Of a stretch of DNA of 64,000 nt, positions 43,736 to 52,613 are shown in pieces. Made by a program: the position numbers and the translations under genes. Under the pieces are notes generated by a model. The model made no database searches. It worked only from the letters and a program-made list of their open reading frames with translations, and was not told where the DNA came from. The DNA lies in NCBI RefSeq assembly GCF_000739085.1, contig NZ_CP009110.1, positions 5,394,001 through 5,458,000 on the forward strand, given 5' to 3'. The number at the start of each line of letters is the position of its first letter. The first letter of the stretch is position 1. Origin of the DNA: Amycolatopsis methanolica 239 (GTDB lineage: Bacteria > Actinomycetota > Actinomycetes > Mycobacteriales > Pseudonocardiaceae).

Positions 43736-43759
43736 CGGCGACCTGGCTAGCATCGCCCG

Positions 43760-44371
43760 GTGATCACCCGGAACGGCGACAGCCGGCGCGACGAGATCGT
43801 CCGGGTCGCGCTCGCCCTGCTCGACGAAGAGGGCCTGGAGGCCGTCAGCCTGCGCGCCGTCGCGCGGCGGCTCGGTGTCCGGCTCAACACCGTCTCCTGG
43901 CACGTCAAGACCAAGGCGCGGCTGCGTGAGCTGATGGCCGACGCGATCTTCGCCGGCATCTCCCTCGACGGGCTCCCGGACGACTGGCGGGACCGCACCA
44001 CCGAGCTGGCCCACCGGTTCCGCCGTGCGCTGCTGGCGCACCGGGACGGTGCGTTCGTCGTCGCCGGAACGTTCGTCGCCGAGCCGGCCACCCTGCGCGC
44101 CGCGGAAGCGCTGGTCGCCGCCCTGCTCGACGGCGGCCTCGAACCGCGCGACGCGGGCTGGACCTGCTGGACGATCCTCTACTTCACGCTCGGCCTCACG
44201 CAGGAGGAGCAGGGCGCGACGGGCGCGGTGGCCGGCCTGCTGGAGTCCGCGGTCACCCCGGACAGCCACCCTGCGCTGGCCCGCGTGCTGCCGCACCTCG
44301 TGGACAACGAGTTCACCCGCCGCTTCGAGTTCGGGCTCGACCGCATCCTGGACGCGGCCGCACGTGGCTAG
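43760..44371 (+). CDS. TetR family regulator with TetR-C domain
   Basis: A 203-residue TetR protein closest in layout to the tetracycline repressor: LALLDEEGLEAVSLRAVARR then LGVRLNTVSWHVKTKARLRE is the DNA-binding domain, and the C-terminal half has the TetR_C pattern (GWTCWTILYFTLGLTQEEQG). The GTG at 43760 is 24 bp after the monooxygenase stop. TetX-type monooxygenases with TetR-like repressors suggest inactivation of an antibiotic or aromatic compound, but the ligand is unknown. Confidence 0.88.
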   Translation: MITRNGDSRRDEIVRVALALLDEEGLEAVSLRAVARRLGVRLNTVSWHVKTKARLRELMADAIFAGISLDGLPDDWRDRTTELAHRFRRALLAHRDGAFVVAGTFVAEPATLRAAEALVAALLDGGLEPRDAGWTCWTILYFTLGLTQEEQGATGAVAGLLESAVTPDSHPALARVLPHLVDNEFTRRFEFGLDRILDAAARG

Positions 44372-44380
44372 CCTGAACCC

Positions 44381-44785
44381 ATGACGTTAGGCGAACTCAA
44401 ACGACTGTGCCTGTCGCTGCCGGGGGCACGCGAGGAGTTCCCGTTCGGCGAGGCCAACAGCGTGTTCAAGGTCGCGGGCAAGATGTTCGCCCTCAGCCCG
44501 CTCGAGTCGAAGCCGCTGCGGGTCAGCCTCAAGTGCGATCCGGACCTGGCGGTGCAGCTGCGCCGCGACCACCCGGAGATCACCGCCGGGTACCACCTGA
44601 ACAAGCGGCACTGGAACACCGTCGTGCTGGACGGCGGCGTGCCCGAGGATCTGGTGCGCGAGATGGTCGAGGACTCCTACGACCTGGTCGTTTCCGGGCT
44701 GCCGCGCCGCGAGCAGGAGAAGCTGCGGTGGGTCGCGCTCAGCCAGGAGAAGACGCCGCGCGGATCCGGCAAGCCGGCCCGGTGA
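44381..44785 (+). CDS. MmcQ/YjbR family DNA-binding protein
   Basis: A 134-residue MmcQ/YjbR protein: LKRLCLSLPGAREEFPFGEA, VFKVAGKMFALSP, LKCDPDLAVQLR and YHLNKRHWNTVVLDG are the family blocks. The fold is CyaY-like and may bind DNA. It begins 9 bp after the TetR stop and its own stop overlaps the next start (GTGA), so it belongs to a small operon. Confidence 0.92.
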   Translation: MTLGELKRLCLSLPGAREEFPFGEANSVFKVAGKMFALSPLESKPLRVSLKCDPDLAVQLRRDHPEITAGYHLNKRHWNTVVLDGGVPEDLVREMVEDSYDLVVSGLPRREQEKLRWVALSQEKTPRGSGKPAR

Positions 44786-45303
44786 CCGTCGAACTGACCC
44801 TGCTGCCGCGGGTGGCCTGCCGCGGCCGGGCTGGGCAAGAGGGGCTCGCGCTGTGGCGGCAGGCGGTGGCCCGTCAGCGGGACAGCGGCGTGCTCCCCCT
44901 GCCGGATGCGCCCGGCCTGGACGCGTGGACGCTGGAACTGCTCTGCGTCACGGTGATCGCGCACGCCCAGCGCGGAAGGCTCGACCTAGTCGCCGACCTG
45001 GTCACCGAGCTCCCGCCGCTGGCCCCGCCGTTGTTCAGCGAGAGCGCGGCGAAGGTGCCCGCCTACCTGATCGGGATGGCGGTGCGCGGCACTCTTCTGC
45101 TCGCGCTCGGGGTGCTCGCGCTCGACCGCGGGGACCGCACCGGGGCGCGGCTGGTGGCGCTGGCCGAGCGGCTCGGGTTCCTGCGCAACTTCCAGCCCAC
45201 CATGACACCGGCCGGGTTCCGGGCCGCGGCCGAGAAAGCCGACGGGCCGGACGAGCTGCGCCTGGCGGCGCTGGACCTGCTCAGCGGGTCGGCTCCCGGT
45301 TGA
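44782..45303 (+). CDS. Hypothetical helical protein
   Basis: A 173-residue protein I do not recognise. It is predicted largely helical with segments such as LDAWTLELLCVTVIAHAQRG, VPAYLIGMAVRGTLLLALGV and ARLVALAERLGFLRNFQPTM. One central stretch is hydrophobic enough to be buried or membrane-associated. The GTG start overlaps the MmcQ stop by 4 nt, so it is translated with it. It ends 23 bp inside the convergent ABC permease gene. Confidence 0.65.
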   Translation: MTVELTLLPRVACRGRAGQEGLALWRQAVARQRDSGVLPLPDAPGLDAWTLELLCVTVIAHAQRGRLDLVADLVTELPPLAPPLFSESAAKVPAYLIGMAVRGTLLLALGVLALDRGDRTGARLVALAERLGFLRNFQPTMTPAGFRAAAEKADGPDELRLAALDLLSGSAPG

Positions 45304-46039
45304 AGAGGCGCTTGGACCAGAAGTAGCCGAGGACGGTGATCCCCGCGCCCCAGCCGTACCAGCCGATCGGCGTGCCGGCGAGCAACCCGCGCAGGGTCTC
45401 GATCACCGCGGTGAACGGCTGGTACTCGGCGAACCAGCGGATGCCGGCGGGCATCGAGTCCAGCGGCACGAAGGCGCTGGACAGGAACGGCAGCAGGAAG
45501 GTCATCGGCAACACGACGTTGCTGGCGCCCTCCGGCGTCTTGGAGAGCTGGCCGAGCGCGGCGGAGAACCAGCTCAGGCCGAGCGTGAGCAGCAGCAGGA
45601 CGGCGGCCGCGAGCAGCCAGTCGCCGAAGCCGGCCGAGGTGCGGAAACCCATCGCGACGGCCACCGCGAGAACGATCACGAGGCTCACCACGGTCTGGAT
45701 CACGTTGCCGACGACGTGTCCGGTGAGGACGGACGCGCGGGCGATCGCCATGGTGCGGAAACGGGCCACGATGCCCTCGGTGAGGTCGGTGCAGATCGCG
45801 ACGGCCACCGGCATCGAGGCCGAGCCGATGGTGAGCAGCAGGATGCCGGGCACGAGGTAGCCGAGGTAGTCGCCGCCGGCCGGGGCGCCCGCGATGCCGT
45901 TGCCGATCGCGCCGCCGAACACGTAGTTGAACAGCAGCAGCATCATGATCGGGACGGCGACGACGCTCGCGGTCATCGACGGGTAGCGCAGCGCGTGGCG
46001 GAGGTTGCGGCGCAGCATGGTGGCGGAGTCGGTGAACAT
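45281..46039 (-). CDS. ABC-2 type permease, DrrB-like
   Basis: A 252-residue ABC-2 permease with six helices, like DrrB of daunorubicin export. It opens with SATMLRRNLRHALRYPSMTA and has the family motif near the C-terminus (FLLPFLSSAFVPLDSMPAGI, then RWFAEYQPFTAVIETLRGLL). The ATG at 46039 overlaps the ATPase stop (TGATG). Without the ATPase, whose gene carries two frameshifts, the exporter would not work. Confidence 0.9.
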   Translation of the reverse strand: MFTDSATMLRRNLRHALRYPSMTASVVAVPIMMLLLFNYVFGGAIGNGIAGAPAGGDYLGYLVPGILLLTIGSASMPVAVAICTDLTEGIVARFRTMAIARASVLTGHVVGNVIQTVVSLVIVLAVAVAMGFRTSAGFGDWLLAAAVLLLLTLGLSWFSAALGQLSKTPEGASNVVLPMTFLLPFLSSAFVPLDSMPAGIRWFAEYQPFTAVIETLRGLLAGTPIGWYGWGAGITVLGYFWSKRLFNREPTR

Positions 46040-46992
46040 CAGCGGGAGACCTTCTCTTCGGTGGGGTGTCCGGTCAGGGCGAAGAAGACGTCGTCGAGGT
46101 CGGACGTGTGCACCGACAGGCCCTCGGGCTCGATGCCGGCGTGATCCATGCCGTCGAGCAGCGCGCGCAGCGAGCGGACGCCGCCGTCGCTGGGGATCTG
46201 CAGGGTGCGGGCCTCGTCGTCGCGGGTGACCTCGCCGAACGTGCGGGCGGCCAGGTCGAGCGCGCGGTCGTCGGCGAAACGGAGCTCGACGTGCCCGCCG
46301 GGGATGCGGCGCTTGAGCTCGGCCGGGGTGCCCTCGGCGACGAACACGCCGTGGTCGAGCACCGCGATGCGGTCGGCCAGCTCGTCGGCCTCCTCCAGGT
46401 ACTGGGTGGTGAGGAAGACAGTGACGCCGCGGGCGACGAGGTCGCGGATGATCTCCCACATGGTGTGGCGGCTGCGCGGGTCGAGGCCGGTGGTCGGCTC
46501 GTCGAGGAAGATGATGCGCGGCTCGCCGCCCAGGCTCATCGCGAGGTCCAGGCGGCGCCGCATGCCGCCCGAGTAGACCGCGGCGAGCTTCTTGCGTGCC
46601 TCGACCAGGTCGAAGCGTTCGAGCAGCGCGGCCGCCCTGCGACGGCCCTCGGCCTTCGGCAGGTGGTGCAGGTGCCATCAGCCAGAAGTTCTCCTCGGCG
46701 GTCAGCTTGTTGTCGACGGCGGAGAACTGCCCGGTGACGCCGATGGCGGCCCGAACGCGGTCGGCTTCCGCGGCGACGTCGTGCCCGGCGATGCGGGCGC
46801 TGCCGGAGTCGGCCCGCAGGTAGGTCGACAGGATCTGGACCATGGTCGTCTTGCCCGCGCCGTTGGGCCCGAGCAGGGCGAAGATCGAGCCGGCCGGGAT
46901 GCGCAGATCGATCCCGCCGAGCACGACCTTGTCCCCGAACGCCTTGCGCAGCCCGGCGACCTCGATGGCCGGGTGGTCGTGGTGGTGGTCAA
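46039..46992 (-). pseudogene. DrrA-like ABC ATPase with two frameshifts
   Basis: The TTG at 46992 begins a frame that must shift near 46965 to reach IEVAGLRKAFGDKVVLGGID and the Walker A LLGPNGAGKTTMVQIL; a second shift near 46672 (two bases missing in CTGATGGCACCTG) is needed to reach LHHLPKAEGRRR, the signature YSGGMRRRLDLAMS and Walker B IIFLDEPTTGLDP. The remainder to the stop is intact and typical of the DrrA family. Two independent indels suggest real decay, but an error cannot be excluded. Confidence 0.82.
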
Positions 46993-47093
46993 AGCCCCCT
47001 CCTCCGTGTGCTGTCCCGTTGCTGGTGACGAACTTCGGAGGAGGCGGCTTCAGAAGGGCTTCAACGCGGTTTCAGCGGTGGCGGGGCGGGGTT

Positions 47094-47276
47094 TCAGGGG
47101 CCTTCCCCCGGACGGCGGTGGCTCAGCCAGCGTTCGCCGAGCGAGTCCCAGATCCCCTGGTATTCGCCGAACATGCGGCGGACCACCTCGCGGTCCACCT
47201 GCTCCGGCGGGGTCTCGGCCAGGTAGTAGGTGAGGTCGTCGCGCAGCCGGTAGAAACGGTACTGCGTCTCCTCCAT
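47094..47276 (-). CDS. Small hypothetical protein
   Basis: A 60-residue protein, MEETQYRFYRLRDDLTYYLA at the start and VVRRMFGEYQGIWDSLGERW later, with natural amino acid composition and helical character. It sits 101 bp upstream of the broken ABC operon on the same strand. I know of no family; it may be a regulator of the exporter or an independent small gene. Confidence 0.5.
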   Translation of the reverse strand: MEETQYRFYRLRDDLTYYLAETPPEQVDREVVRRMFGEYQGIWDSLGERWLSHRRPGEGP

Positions 47277-47390
47277 GAGAACCCACAGCGAGCGTCAGGC
47301 GAAGAACGGTTCGAGGGTGTTGACCACGGTCACCAGCGCGACGAGCGCGAAGCCAAGGCTGCGCCGCGTCGGCCGGCTGTCACGCGAGTT

Positions 47391-47413
47391 GGGGCCCCCC
47401 GAGGACGGGCCCC
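47391..47413. terminator. Possible terminator after the MFS gene
   Basis: GGGGCCC at 47391-47397 pairs with GGGCCCC at 47407-47413 across a 9-nt loop, 15 bp downstream of the MFS stop on the minus strand. Confidence 0.45.
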
Positions 47414-47427
47414 ACCACCCCCATGGC

Positions 47428-48852
47428 TCAGACCCGGGCCAGTTCCGGTTCCGGCGCCCGGCGCGGGCGCACCACACCGGACACCGCGATCAGCAGTCCG
47501 AGCGCCGCGATTCCGTTGATCACCGCCAGCGCCGGGGTCAGCCCGGTCAGCAGGTTGCCCTCACCGCTGCCCGTCAGCACCGCCGTCACGATCGCCAGTC
47601 CGATCGCGCCGCCGACCTGCAGTGACGTGTTCAGCAGGCCACCGGCGAGTCCCTGCTCGTTGTCGCTGATGCCGGTCGTCGCCTGGATGTTCAGGGACGA
47701 GAAGGCCAGGGTGAAGCCGATGCCGAGCAGGATCATGCTCGGCAGCAACGAACCGGCGTACCCCGAGTGCTCGTCGACGCGCAGGAACAGCACGTACGCG
47801 AGCACGTGCGCCAGCACGCCACCGAGGATCGTGCGCGACGTGCCGACCCGGTCGATCAGCGGCTCGATCCGCGGCGAACCGAACGCGACGATCAGCGCGG
47901 CGGGCAGGAACCCGAGCGCGGTCTCCAGCGCCGACCACCCCAGCACGTCCTGCAGGTACAGCATCACCACGAACTGGAACCCGATGTAGGCCCCGAAGAA
48001 CAGCGCCGCCCCAAGGTTCGCCCGCGCCAGCTGCCCGGAGCGCAGGATGCCCAGCCGCAGCAACGGGTGGCTGCTGCGCTTTTCGATCAGCACGAACGCG
48101 GTCAGCAGCGCCGCCGCGACGACGAAGGTGATCAACGTCTGCGGCGAGGCCCACCCGGTTTCCGGCGCCTCGACGACACCGAACACCAGCAGCAGCGACC
48201 CGGCCGCGCCGGTGATCGCGCCGGGCAGGTCGTAGCCGCCCGCCGTGTGGTCCCGCTCGTAGGCCGGGACGACCTTGATCGCCGACACCAGCGCGATCAA
48301 CGCGATCGGCACCGGCAGCAGGAACGTCCACCGCCAGCCGACCTCGGTCAGCAGCCCGGAGAACACCAGGCCCGCCGAGTACCCGCTGGCGCCGAACACC
48401 GCGAAGATGCTGATGGCGCGGTTGCGGGCCGGGCCCTCCTGGAACGTCGTGGTGATGATCGACAGCGCGGCCGGCGCGGTGAAGGCCGCCGCGAGGCCCT
48501 TGACGAACCGGCTCGCGATGAGCAGCGCGCCGTTGTCGAAGAGGCCGCCGAGCAGCGACGCGACCGCGAACACGGCCACCGCGACGAGGAACACCCGCCG
48601 CCGCCCGAGCAGGTCCGCCGTGCGGCCGCCGAGCAGGAGCAGCCCGCCGTAACCGAGCACGTAGCCGCTCACGACCCACTGCAACGCGCTGGTGGACAGG
48701 CCGAGGTCGGCCTGGATGGACGGCAGCGCGACGCCGACCATCGAAACGTCGAGGGCGTCCAGGCCCACGACCGTGGACACCGTGAGCAGCACGGCCCACA
48801 GCCGTGCGTCCCACCGCGTCGATGTGGTGGACAGGTGCGCAGGAGAAGTCAT
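47428..48852 (-). CDS. MFS drug exporter, DHA2 (14-helix) type
   Basis: A 474-residue EmrB/QacA-type exporter. Motifs: LDALDVSMVGVALPSIQADL then GLSTSALQWVVSGYVLGYGG at the start (motif D1), the loop GRTADLLGRRRVFL (motif A) and GPARNRAISIFAVFGASGYS then AGLVFSGLLTEVGWRWTFLL (motif C). It probably exports a hydrophobic drug. It is divergent from a MarR gene that should repress it; a palindrome lies between them. Confidence 0.92.
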   Translation of the reverse strand: MTSPAHLSTTSTRWDARLWAVLLTVSTVVGLDALDVSMVGVALPSIQADLGLSTSALQWVVSGYVLGYGGLLLLGGRTADLLGRRRVFLVAVAVFAVASLLGGLFDNGALLIASRFVKGLAAAFTAPAALSIITTTFQEGPARNRAISIFAVFGASGYSAGLVFSGLLTEVGWRWTFLLPVPIALIALVSAIKVVPAYERDHTAGGYDLPGAITGAAGSLLLVFGVVEAPETGWASPQTLITFVVAAALLTAFVLIEKRSSHPLLRLGILRSGQLARANLGAALFFGAYIGFQFVVMLYLQDVLGWSALETALGFLPAALIVAFGSPRIEPLIDRVGTSRTILGGVLAHVLAYVLFLRVDEHSGYAGSLLPSMILLGIGFTLAFSSLNIQATTGISDNEQGLAGGLLNTSLQVGGAIGLAIVTAVLTGSGEGNLLTGLTPALAVINGIAALGLLIAVSGVVRPRRAPEPELARV

Positions 48853-48866
48853 GGCAGCCAGATTAC

Positions 48867-48876
48867 ATGCGCGCGC
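48867..48876. promoter_or_regulatory. Probable MarR operator (MFS/marR divergon)
   Basis: ATGCGCGCAT is a perfect 10-bp palindrome 14 bp from the MFS start. Nearby AT-rich repeats TAATGT (48879 and 48893) and GCATC-AAAT may form the promoters of both genes. Confidence 0.5.
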
Positions 48877-48937
48877 ATCTAATGTAAGAGGATTTAATGT
48901 CTTTGCATCAAATTCCCGTGCATGCTATGGTGTCGCC

Positions 48938-49336
48938 ATGGGTGACGTCGCCGAAGGCCGGCTGGTGCAGCAGTGGCACGAGTTGCTGGCCCTGCACGCG
49001 ACCGTCTTCGGCGAGCTGGAATGCCGCCTGCAGGACGAGCACGGCATCGGGGTCAGCGAGTTCGAGGCCCTCGAACGGCTCGCGACCGGCGACTTCAAGT
49101 GCCGCTCCGCCGACCTCCTGGAAGCGGTGCACCTGAGCCAGAGCGCCACCTCGCGCCTGGTCGCCCGCCTGGAGAAGGAGGGCCTGGTCGAGCGCGCGAT
49201 GTGCGAGCAGGACCGGCGCGGCATCTTCGTCTCGCTCACCGACGCCGGACGGCGCCGTTACGAGGAGGCGAAGCCGACCCACCGCGCGGTGCTGCGTGCC
49301 ACGCTCGGCGAGGCGCGTCTCACGAAGGCCGGTTGA
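48938..49336 (+). CDS. MarR family regulator
   Basis: A 132-residue MarR protein: VSEFEALERLATGDFKCRSA, DLLEAVHLSQSATSRLVARL (recognition helix) and the wing CEQDRRGIFVSLTDAGRRRY. The ATG at 48938 is the family start; upstream in-frame codons lie in the promoter. It is divergent from the 14-helix exporter, the classical layout for a drug-sensing repressor. Confidence 0.92.
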   Translation: MGDVAEGRLVQQWHELLALHATVFGELECRLQDEHGIGVSEFEALERLATGDFKCRSADLLEAVHLSQSATSRLVARLEKEGLVERAMCEQDRRGIFVSLTDAGRRRYEEAKPTHRAVLRATLGEARLTKAG

Positions 49337-49397
49337 CCCGCCGCTCCACGGGGTAGCTCACCGCCATCGCGCAGACGCCGAGGGTGGGAGTGCAACC

Positions 49398-50387
49398 GTG
49401 AGCGAGCACAACAGGGAAAGCGTTGTCAGCAGGGCGAAGGCCGGCCTCGACCGCGTCGACGCGGTGCAGCAGGAGCACACCGCGCTGTCCGTGCCGGTCG
49501 CCGTGGTGAAGAAGTTCCTCGAGGACCAGTCGACGCAGCTGGCGAGCATGATCGCGTTCTGGGCGTTCTTCTCGATCTTCCCGCTGTTCCTCGTCCTGAT
49601 CACCCTGCTCGGGTTCTTCGTGCCGGACGACCTGAAGAACGACGTGCTGGGCAACGTCGGTTCGATGTTCCCGCTCCTCGATCCGGCCACGATGCAGGGT
49701 TTCGGCGGCTCGGCGTGGGCGTTGATCCTCGGGCTCGTGACCGCGCTGTGGAGCGGGATCGCCGTCGTGCGCGCGACGCAGACCGCGTTCAACTCGGTGT
49801 GGGAACTGCCCTTCCACGCACGCCCCAGCCTGCCCGTGCAGATCGGCCGCAGCCTGCTGGTGCTGACGACGATCGGGCTCGGCCTGGTCGTGAGCACGCT
49901 CATCAGCGGCTTCGTCTCCAGCGGCAGCGACCTGCTCGACCTGGGCTGGCTGGGCCGGATCCTGGGTTACGCGATCGCGATCGTCCTGGACGTCGGGTTG
50001 TTCGTCGCCGCGTTCCGGATCCTGACCGACCGCGAGATCACCACCCGCGACGTGCTGCCCGGCGCGCTGCTGTCCGGCGTGCTGTTCTGGGTGCTGCAAA
50101 CGCTTTCGTCGCTGATCATCAGCCGCTACCTGCAGAACGCGCAGAGCACCTACGGCACGTTCGCCACGGTCATCACGCTGCTCTGGTGGTTCTACTTGCA
50201 GAGCATCATCACGCTGCTCGGCGCGCAGCTCAACGTCGTGCTCAAGGACCGGCTGCACCCGCGCGCGCTGGTCGGCGCCCCGGAGACGGACGCCGACCAC
50301 CGCGCCTACGAGTCCTACGCGGAGGAACGCTCCTACCACGAGCAGGAACGGGTGGACACCGAGTTCCCGCCCGAGCAGCGCCGTTGA
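49398..50387 (+). CDS. YihY/BrkB family membrane protein
   Basis: A 329-residue inner-membrane protein of the YihY/virulence factor BrkB family with six helices. Family text: LASMIAFWAFFSIFPLFLVL, VVRATQTAFNSVWELP, ATVITLLWWFYLQSIITLLG and AQLNVVL. The function is unsettled; it has been mis-called RNase BN in the past. The GTG at 49398 follows GGGTGGGAG. It starts 61 bp after marR and could be co-transcribed. Confidence 0.92.
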   Translation: MSEHNRESVVSRAKAGLDRVDAVQQEHTALSVPVAVVKKFLEDQSTQLASMIAFWAFFSIFPLFLVLITLLGFFVPDDLKNDVLGNVGSMFPLLDPATMQGFGGSAWALILGLVTALWSGIAVVRATQTAFNSVWELPFHARPSLPVQIGRSLLVLTTIGLGLVVSTLISGFVSSGSDLLDLGWLGRILGYAIAIVLDVGLFVAAFRILTDREITTRDVLPGALLSGVLFWVLQTLSSLIISRYLQNAQSTYGTFATVITLLWWFYLQSIITLLGAQLNVVLKDRLHPRALVGAPETDADHRAYESYAEERSYHEQERVDTEFPPEQRR

Positions 50388-51722
50388 CTACTCGGCGCCG
50401 GTGACGAAGGCCTCCCGCTCGGCGGCGGGCCGCTCCCGCAGGGCGAGGACCGCGGCGAGCGTTACCAGGCAGGCGACCAGCATGTACCCCGACACCGACA
50501 GCGATGTGCCAGTCTCGCCGACCAGCCAGGTCGACACCAGCGGCGCGAACCCGCCGCCGAGGATGGCGCCGAAGGCGTAGGCGAAGGACACCCCGCTGTA
50601 CCGGATGCCGGCCGGGAACAACTCGCTGTACGCGGCCGCCTGCGGGCCGTAGGTCAGGCCGAGCCCGAAGCCCAGCACGATCACCGCGGCCAGCATGAGC
50701 GGCACCGAGCGGGTGTCGAACAGCAGGAAGAACGGGAACGTCCAAGCGCCCATCGCCAGCGTGCCGACGAGGTAGGTGCGCCGCCGCCCCCAGCCGTCCG
50801 ACCAGTGCCCGGCCAGCACCGTGAACACACCCCACGACACCGCGCCGACCATGCCCACGAACAACATCGTGGTGCTGGACAGCTTGAGCGTGCGGGTGCC
50901 GTAGGAGTTGATGAACGCGATCAGGATGTAGCCGACCATGTTGTTGGCGATGAACAGCCCGATCGCGACCAGGAGCTCACGCCGGTTGGTGCGCAGCAGC
51001 TCGGCCAGCGGCGCCGACCGGCGGGCGCGGCGGGCGCGCAGCTCGCTGAACACCGGGCTCTCCGACACCCTGGCCCGCACGAAGAAGCCGACCGCGATCA
51101 GCACCACGCTGAGCAGAAACGGGATCCGCCAGCCCCAGCGCGCGAACTGGTCGTCAGTGGTCGCCGCCGACACGCTGAAGAACACCAGGTTCGCCAGCAG
51201 CAGCCCGATCGGCACGCCGATCTGCGGGAACGAGCCGAAGTAGCCGCGGCGGCCGGGCGGCGCGTGCTCCACCGACATCAGCGCCGCGCCGCCCCACTCG
51301 CCGCCCGCGGACAGGCCCTGCAGCAGCCGCAGCACGACGAGCAGGACCGGGGCCGCAACACCGATCGAGTCGTAGCCGGGCAGCAGACCGACACCGATCG
51401 TGGAAATTCCCATCAGCAGCAGGGTCGCGACAAGAACCGCCTTGCGGCCGACCCGGTCACCGAGGTGCCCGGCGACGATCCCGCCGATCGGCCGCGCCAC
51501 GAAGCTCACCCCGAGCGTCGCGAACGAGGCCAGCAGCGCCGCGGTTCCGTCCAGGGAGGGGAAGAACTGCTTGCCGAACACCAGGCTCGCGGCCGAGGCG
51601 TAGATGAAGAAGTCGTACCACTCGATGGTCGTGCCGACGAGGCTCGCGCCGACGACGCGGCGCAGCTGCCGGCCGTCGTGCGCCGAGCTCGTCCGGGCCG
51701 AGGCCTCGGGCGTGTGCGTCAT
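50388..51722 (-). CDS. MHS family MFS transporter (metabolite:H+ symporter)
   Basis: A 444-residue transporter of the metabolite:proton symporter group that imports organic acids or osmolytes such as citrate, ketoglutarate or shikimate. The family opening VVGASLVGTTIEWYDFFIYA near 23-42, GHLGDRVGRKAVLVATLLLM (motif A) and GLSAGGEWGGAALMSVEHAP with RRGYFGSFPQIGVPIG are unmistakable. Its stop directly abuts the convergent YihY stop. Substrate is undetermined. Confidence 0.92.
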   Translation of the reverse strand: MTHTPEASARTSSAHDGRQLRRVVGASLVGTTIEWYDFFIYASAASLVFGKQFFPSLDGTAALLASFATLGVSFVARPIGGIVAGHLGDRVGRKAVLVATLLLMGISTIGVGLLPGYDSIGVAAPVLLVVLRLLQGLSAGGEWGGAALMSVEHAPPGRRGYFGSFPQIGVPIGLLLANLVFFSVSAATTDDQFARWGWRIPFLLSVVLIAVGFFVRARVSESPVFSELRARRARRSAPLAELLRTNRRELLVAIGLFIANNMVGYILIAFINSYGTRTLKLSSTTMLFVGMVGAVSWGVFTVLAGHWSDGWGRRRTYLVGTLAMGAWTFPFFLLFDTRSVPLMLAAVIVLGFGLGLTYGPQAAAYSELFPAGIRYSGVSFAYAFGAILGGGFAPLVSTWLVGETGTSLSVSGYMLVACLVTLAAVLALRERPAAEREAFVTGAE

Positions 51723-51853
51723 GGGCCATCCCTTCCCGCCATTGGAAAGAAGATCAACGGTTTGATTAGTTCCCTGGCAACCTAGATCCCACAGTGCCGG
51801 AAGACCAGTGGCGGGTGCAGACCTTTACCGTCCTGAGACCTTCGACGGCCCGG

Positions 51854-52613
51854 TCACAGGAAGTCGCGCAGCCGGGCGGCGAAGGCGACCGGGTCGCCGG
51901 CGAAGCCCGTGTGGTCGCCGGGGAACCGGACCGGCTCGATCCCCAGCTCCTTCGCCAGCGCCTCGGACGTGCGTTCGCACAGCTGGCCGGCGGACTCGGC
52001 ACCGATGCCGACCACCACGGGACGGGTGCGCAGGACGTCGAAGTCCGGGGTCCAGCGGGTGGTCGGGCGGTACATGTGCGCGTACTGGAAGTCCGCGTCG
52101 GCCCGGTCCTGCTGGCTGGGCTCCTGCGCGAAGAGCTGCTGGAAGACCGGCTCCGGGAGGTGGATGCCCGCCATCACCAGGAACTTCCGCATGGCACCGA
52201 CCGGGTCGCCGCCGAAGTGGGTCGCGATGACCTCCTCACCCTGCGCACGGATCCGGTCGGCTTCCAGGAGCAGGTCGCTCAGCGGCGGTTCGTGCGCGAT
52301 GACGGTGGTGACCAGGTCGGGGCGCGCCTGGGCGAGCGCGAGGACGCTGACCGCGCCGCCGCTGGACCCCCAGCACCACGGCCGGGCCGGCGTCGGCGTG
52401 CTCGATGAGCCGGGCGAGGTCGTCGGCGCGCATATCCGGCGTGGAATCCTGGTCCGGGTCGTCGACGGGGCTGCGGTAGGACGGTGTGGTCGGTGGCGAG
52501 CAGCTCGGCGAGCGGGGTGAACGAGCGCGCGTCCATCGGTGCGCCGACGAGCACGACGAGCGGGCCGTGGCCGCGGATCTCGTGGTAGAGCTCGGCGCCG
52601 GGGACGACTCGGC
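51854..52613 (-). pseudogene. Alpha/beta hydrolase, degraded
   Basis: Three frames are needed: [20 protein letters not shown] and [20 protein letters not shown] first; then, after a loss of about 20 bases near 52480, SPVDDPDQDSTPDMRADDLA with HADAGPAVVLG; then, after one extra G in a G-run near 52370, SSGGAVSVLALAQARPDLVT to the end FPGDHTGFAGDPVAFAARLR. The nucleophile GSSGG and final GDHTGF are recognisable. The 5' end merges with the start of the degraded sigma gene on the other strand. Confidence 0.75.

Noticed and set aside
45281-46924. Single 547-codon ABC fusion protein
   Set aside because: The middle of this frame is Arg/Pro/His-rich shadow; the true ATPase C-terminal half lies in another frame (46039-46563), so this is a frameshift artefact, not a fusion.
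47295-47477. 60-codon minus-strand ORF ending in a hydrophobic segment (LGFALVALVTVVNTL)
   Set aside because: It overlaps the end of the MFS gene, has a Trp/Arg/Gly-rich first half and lacks a ribosome site; possibly a relic but not supportable.
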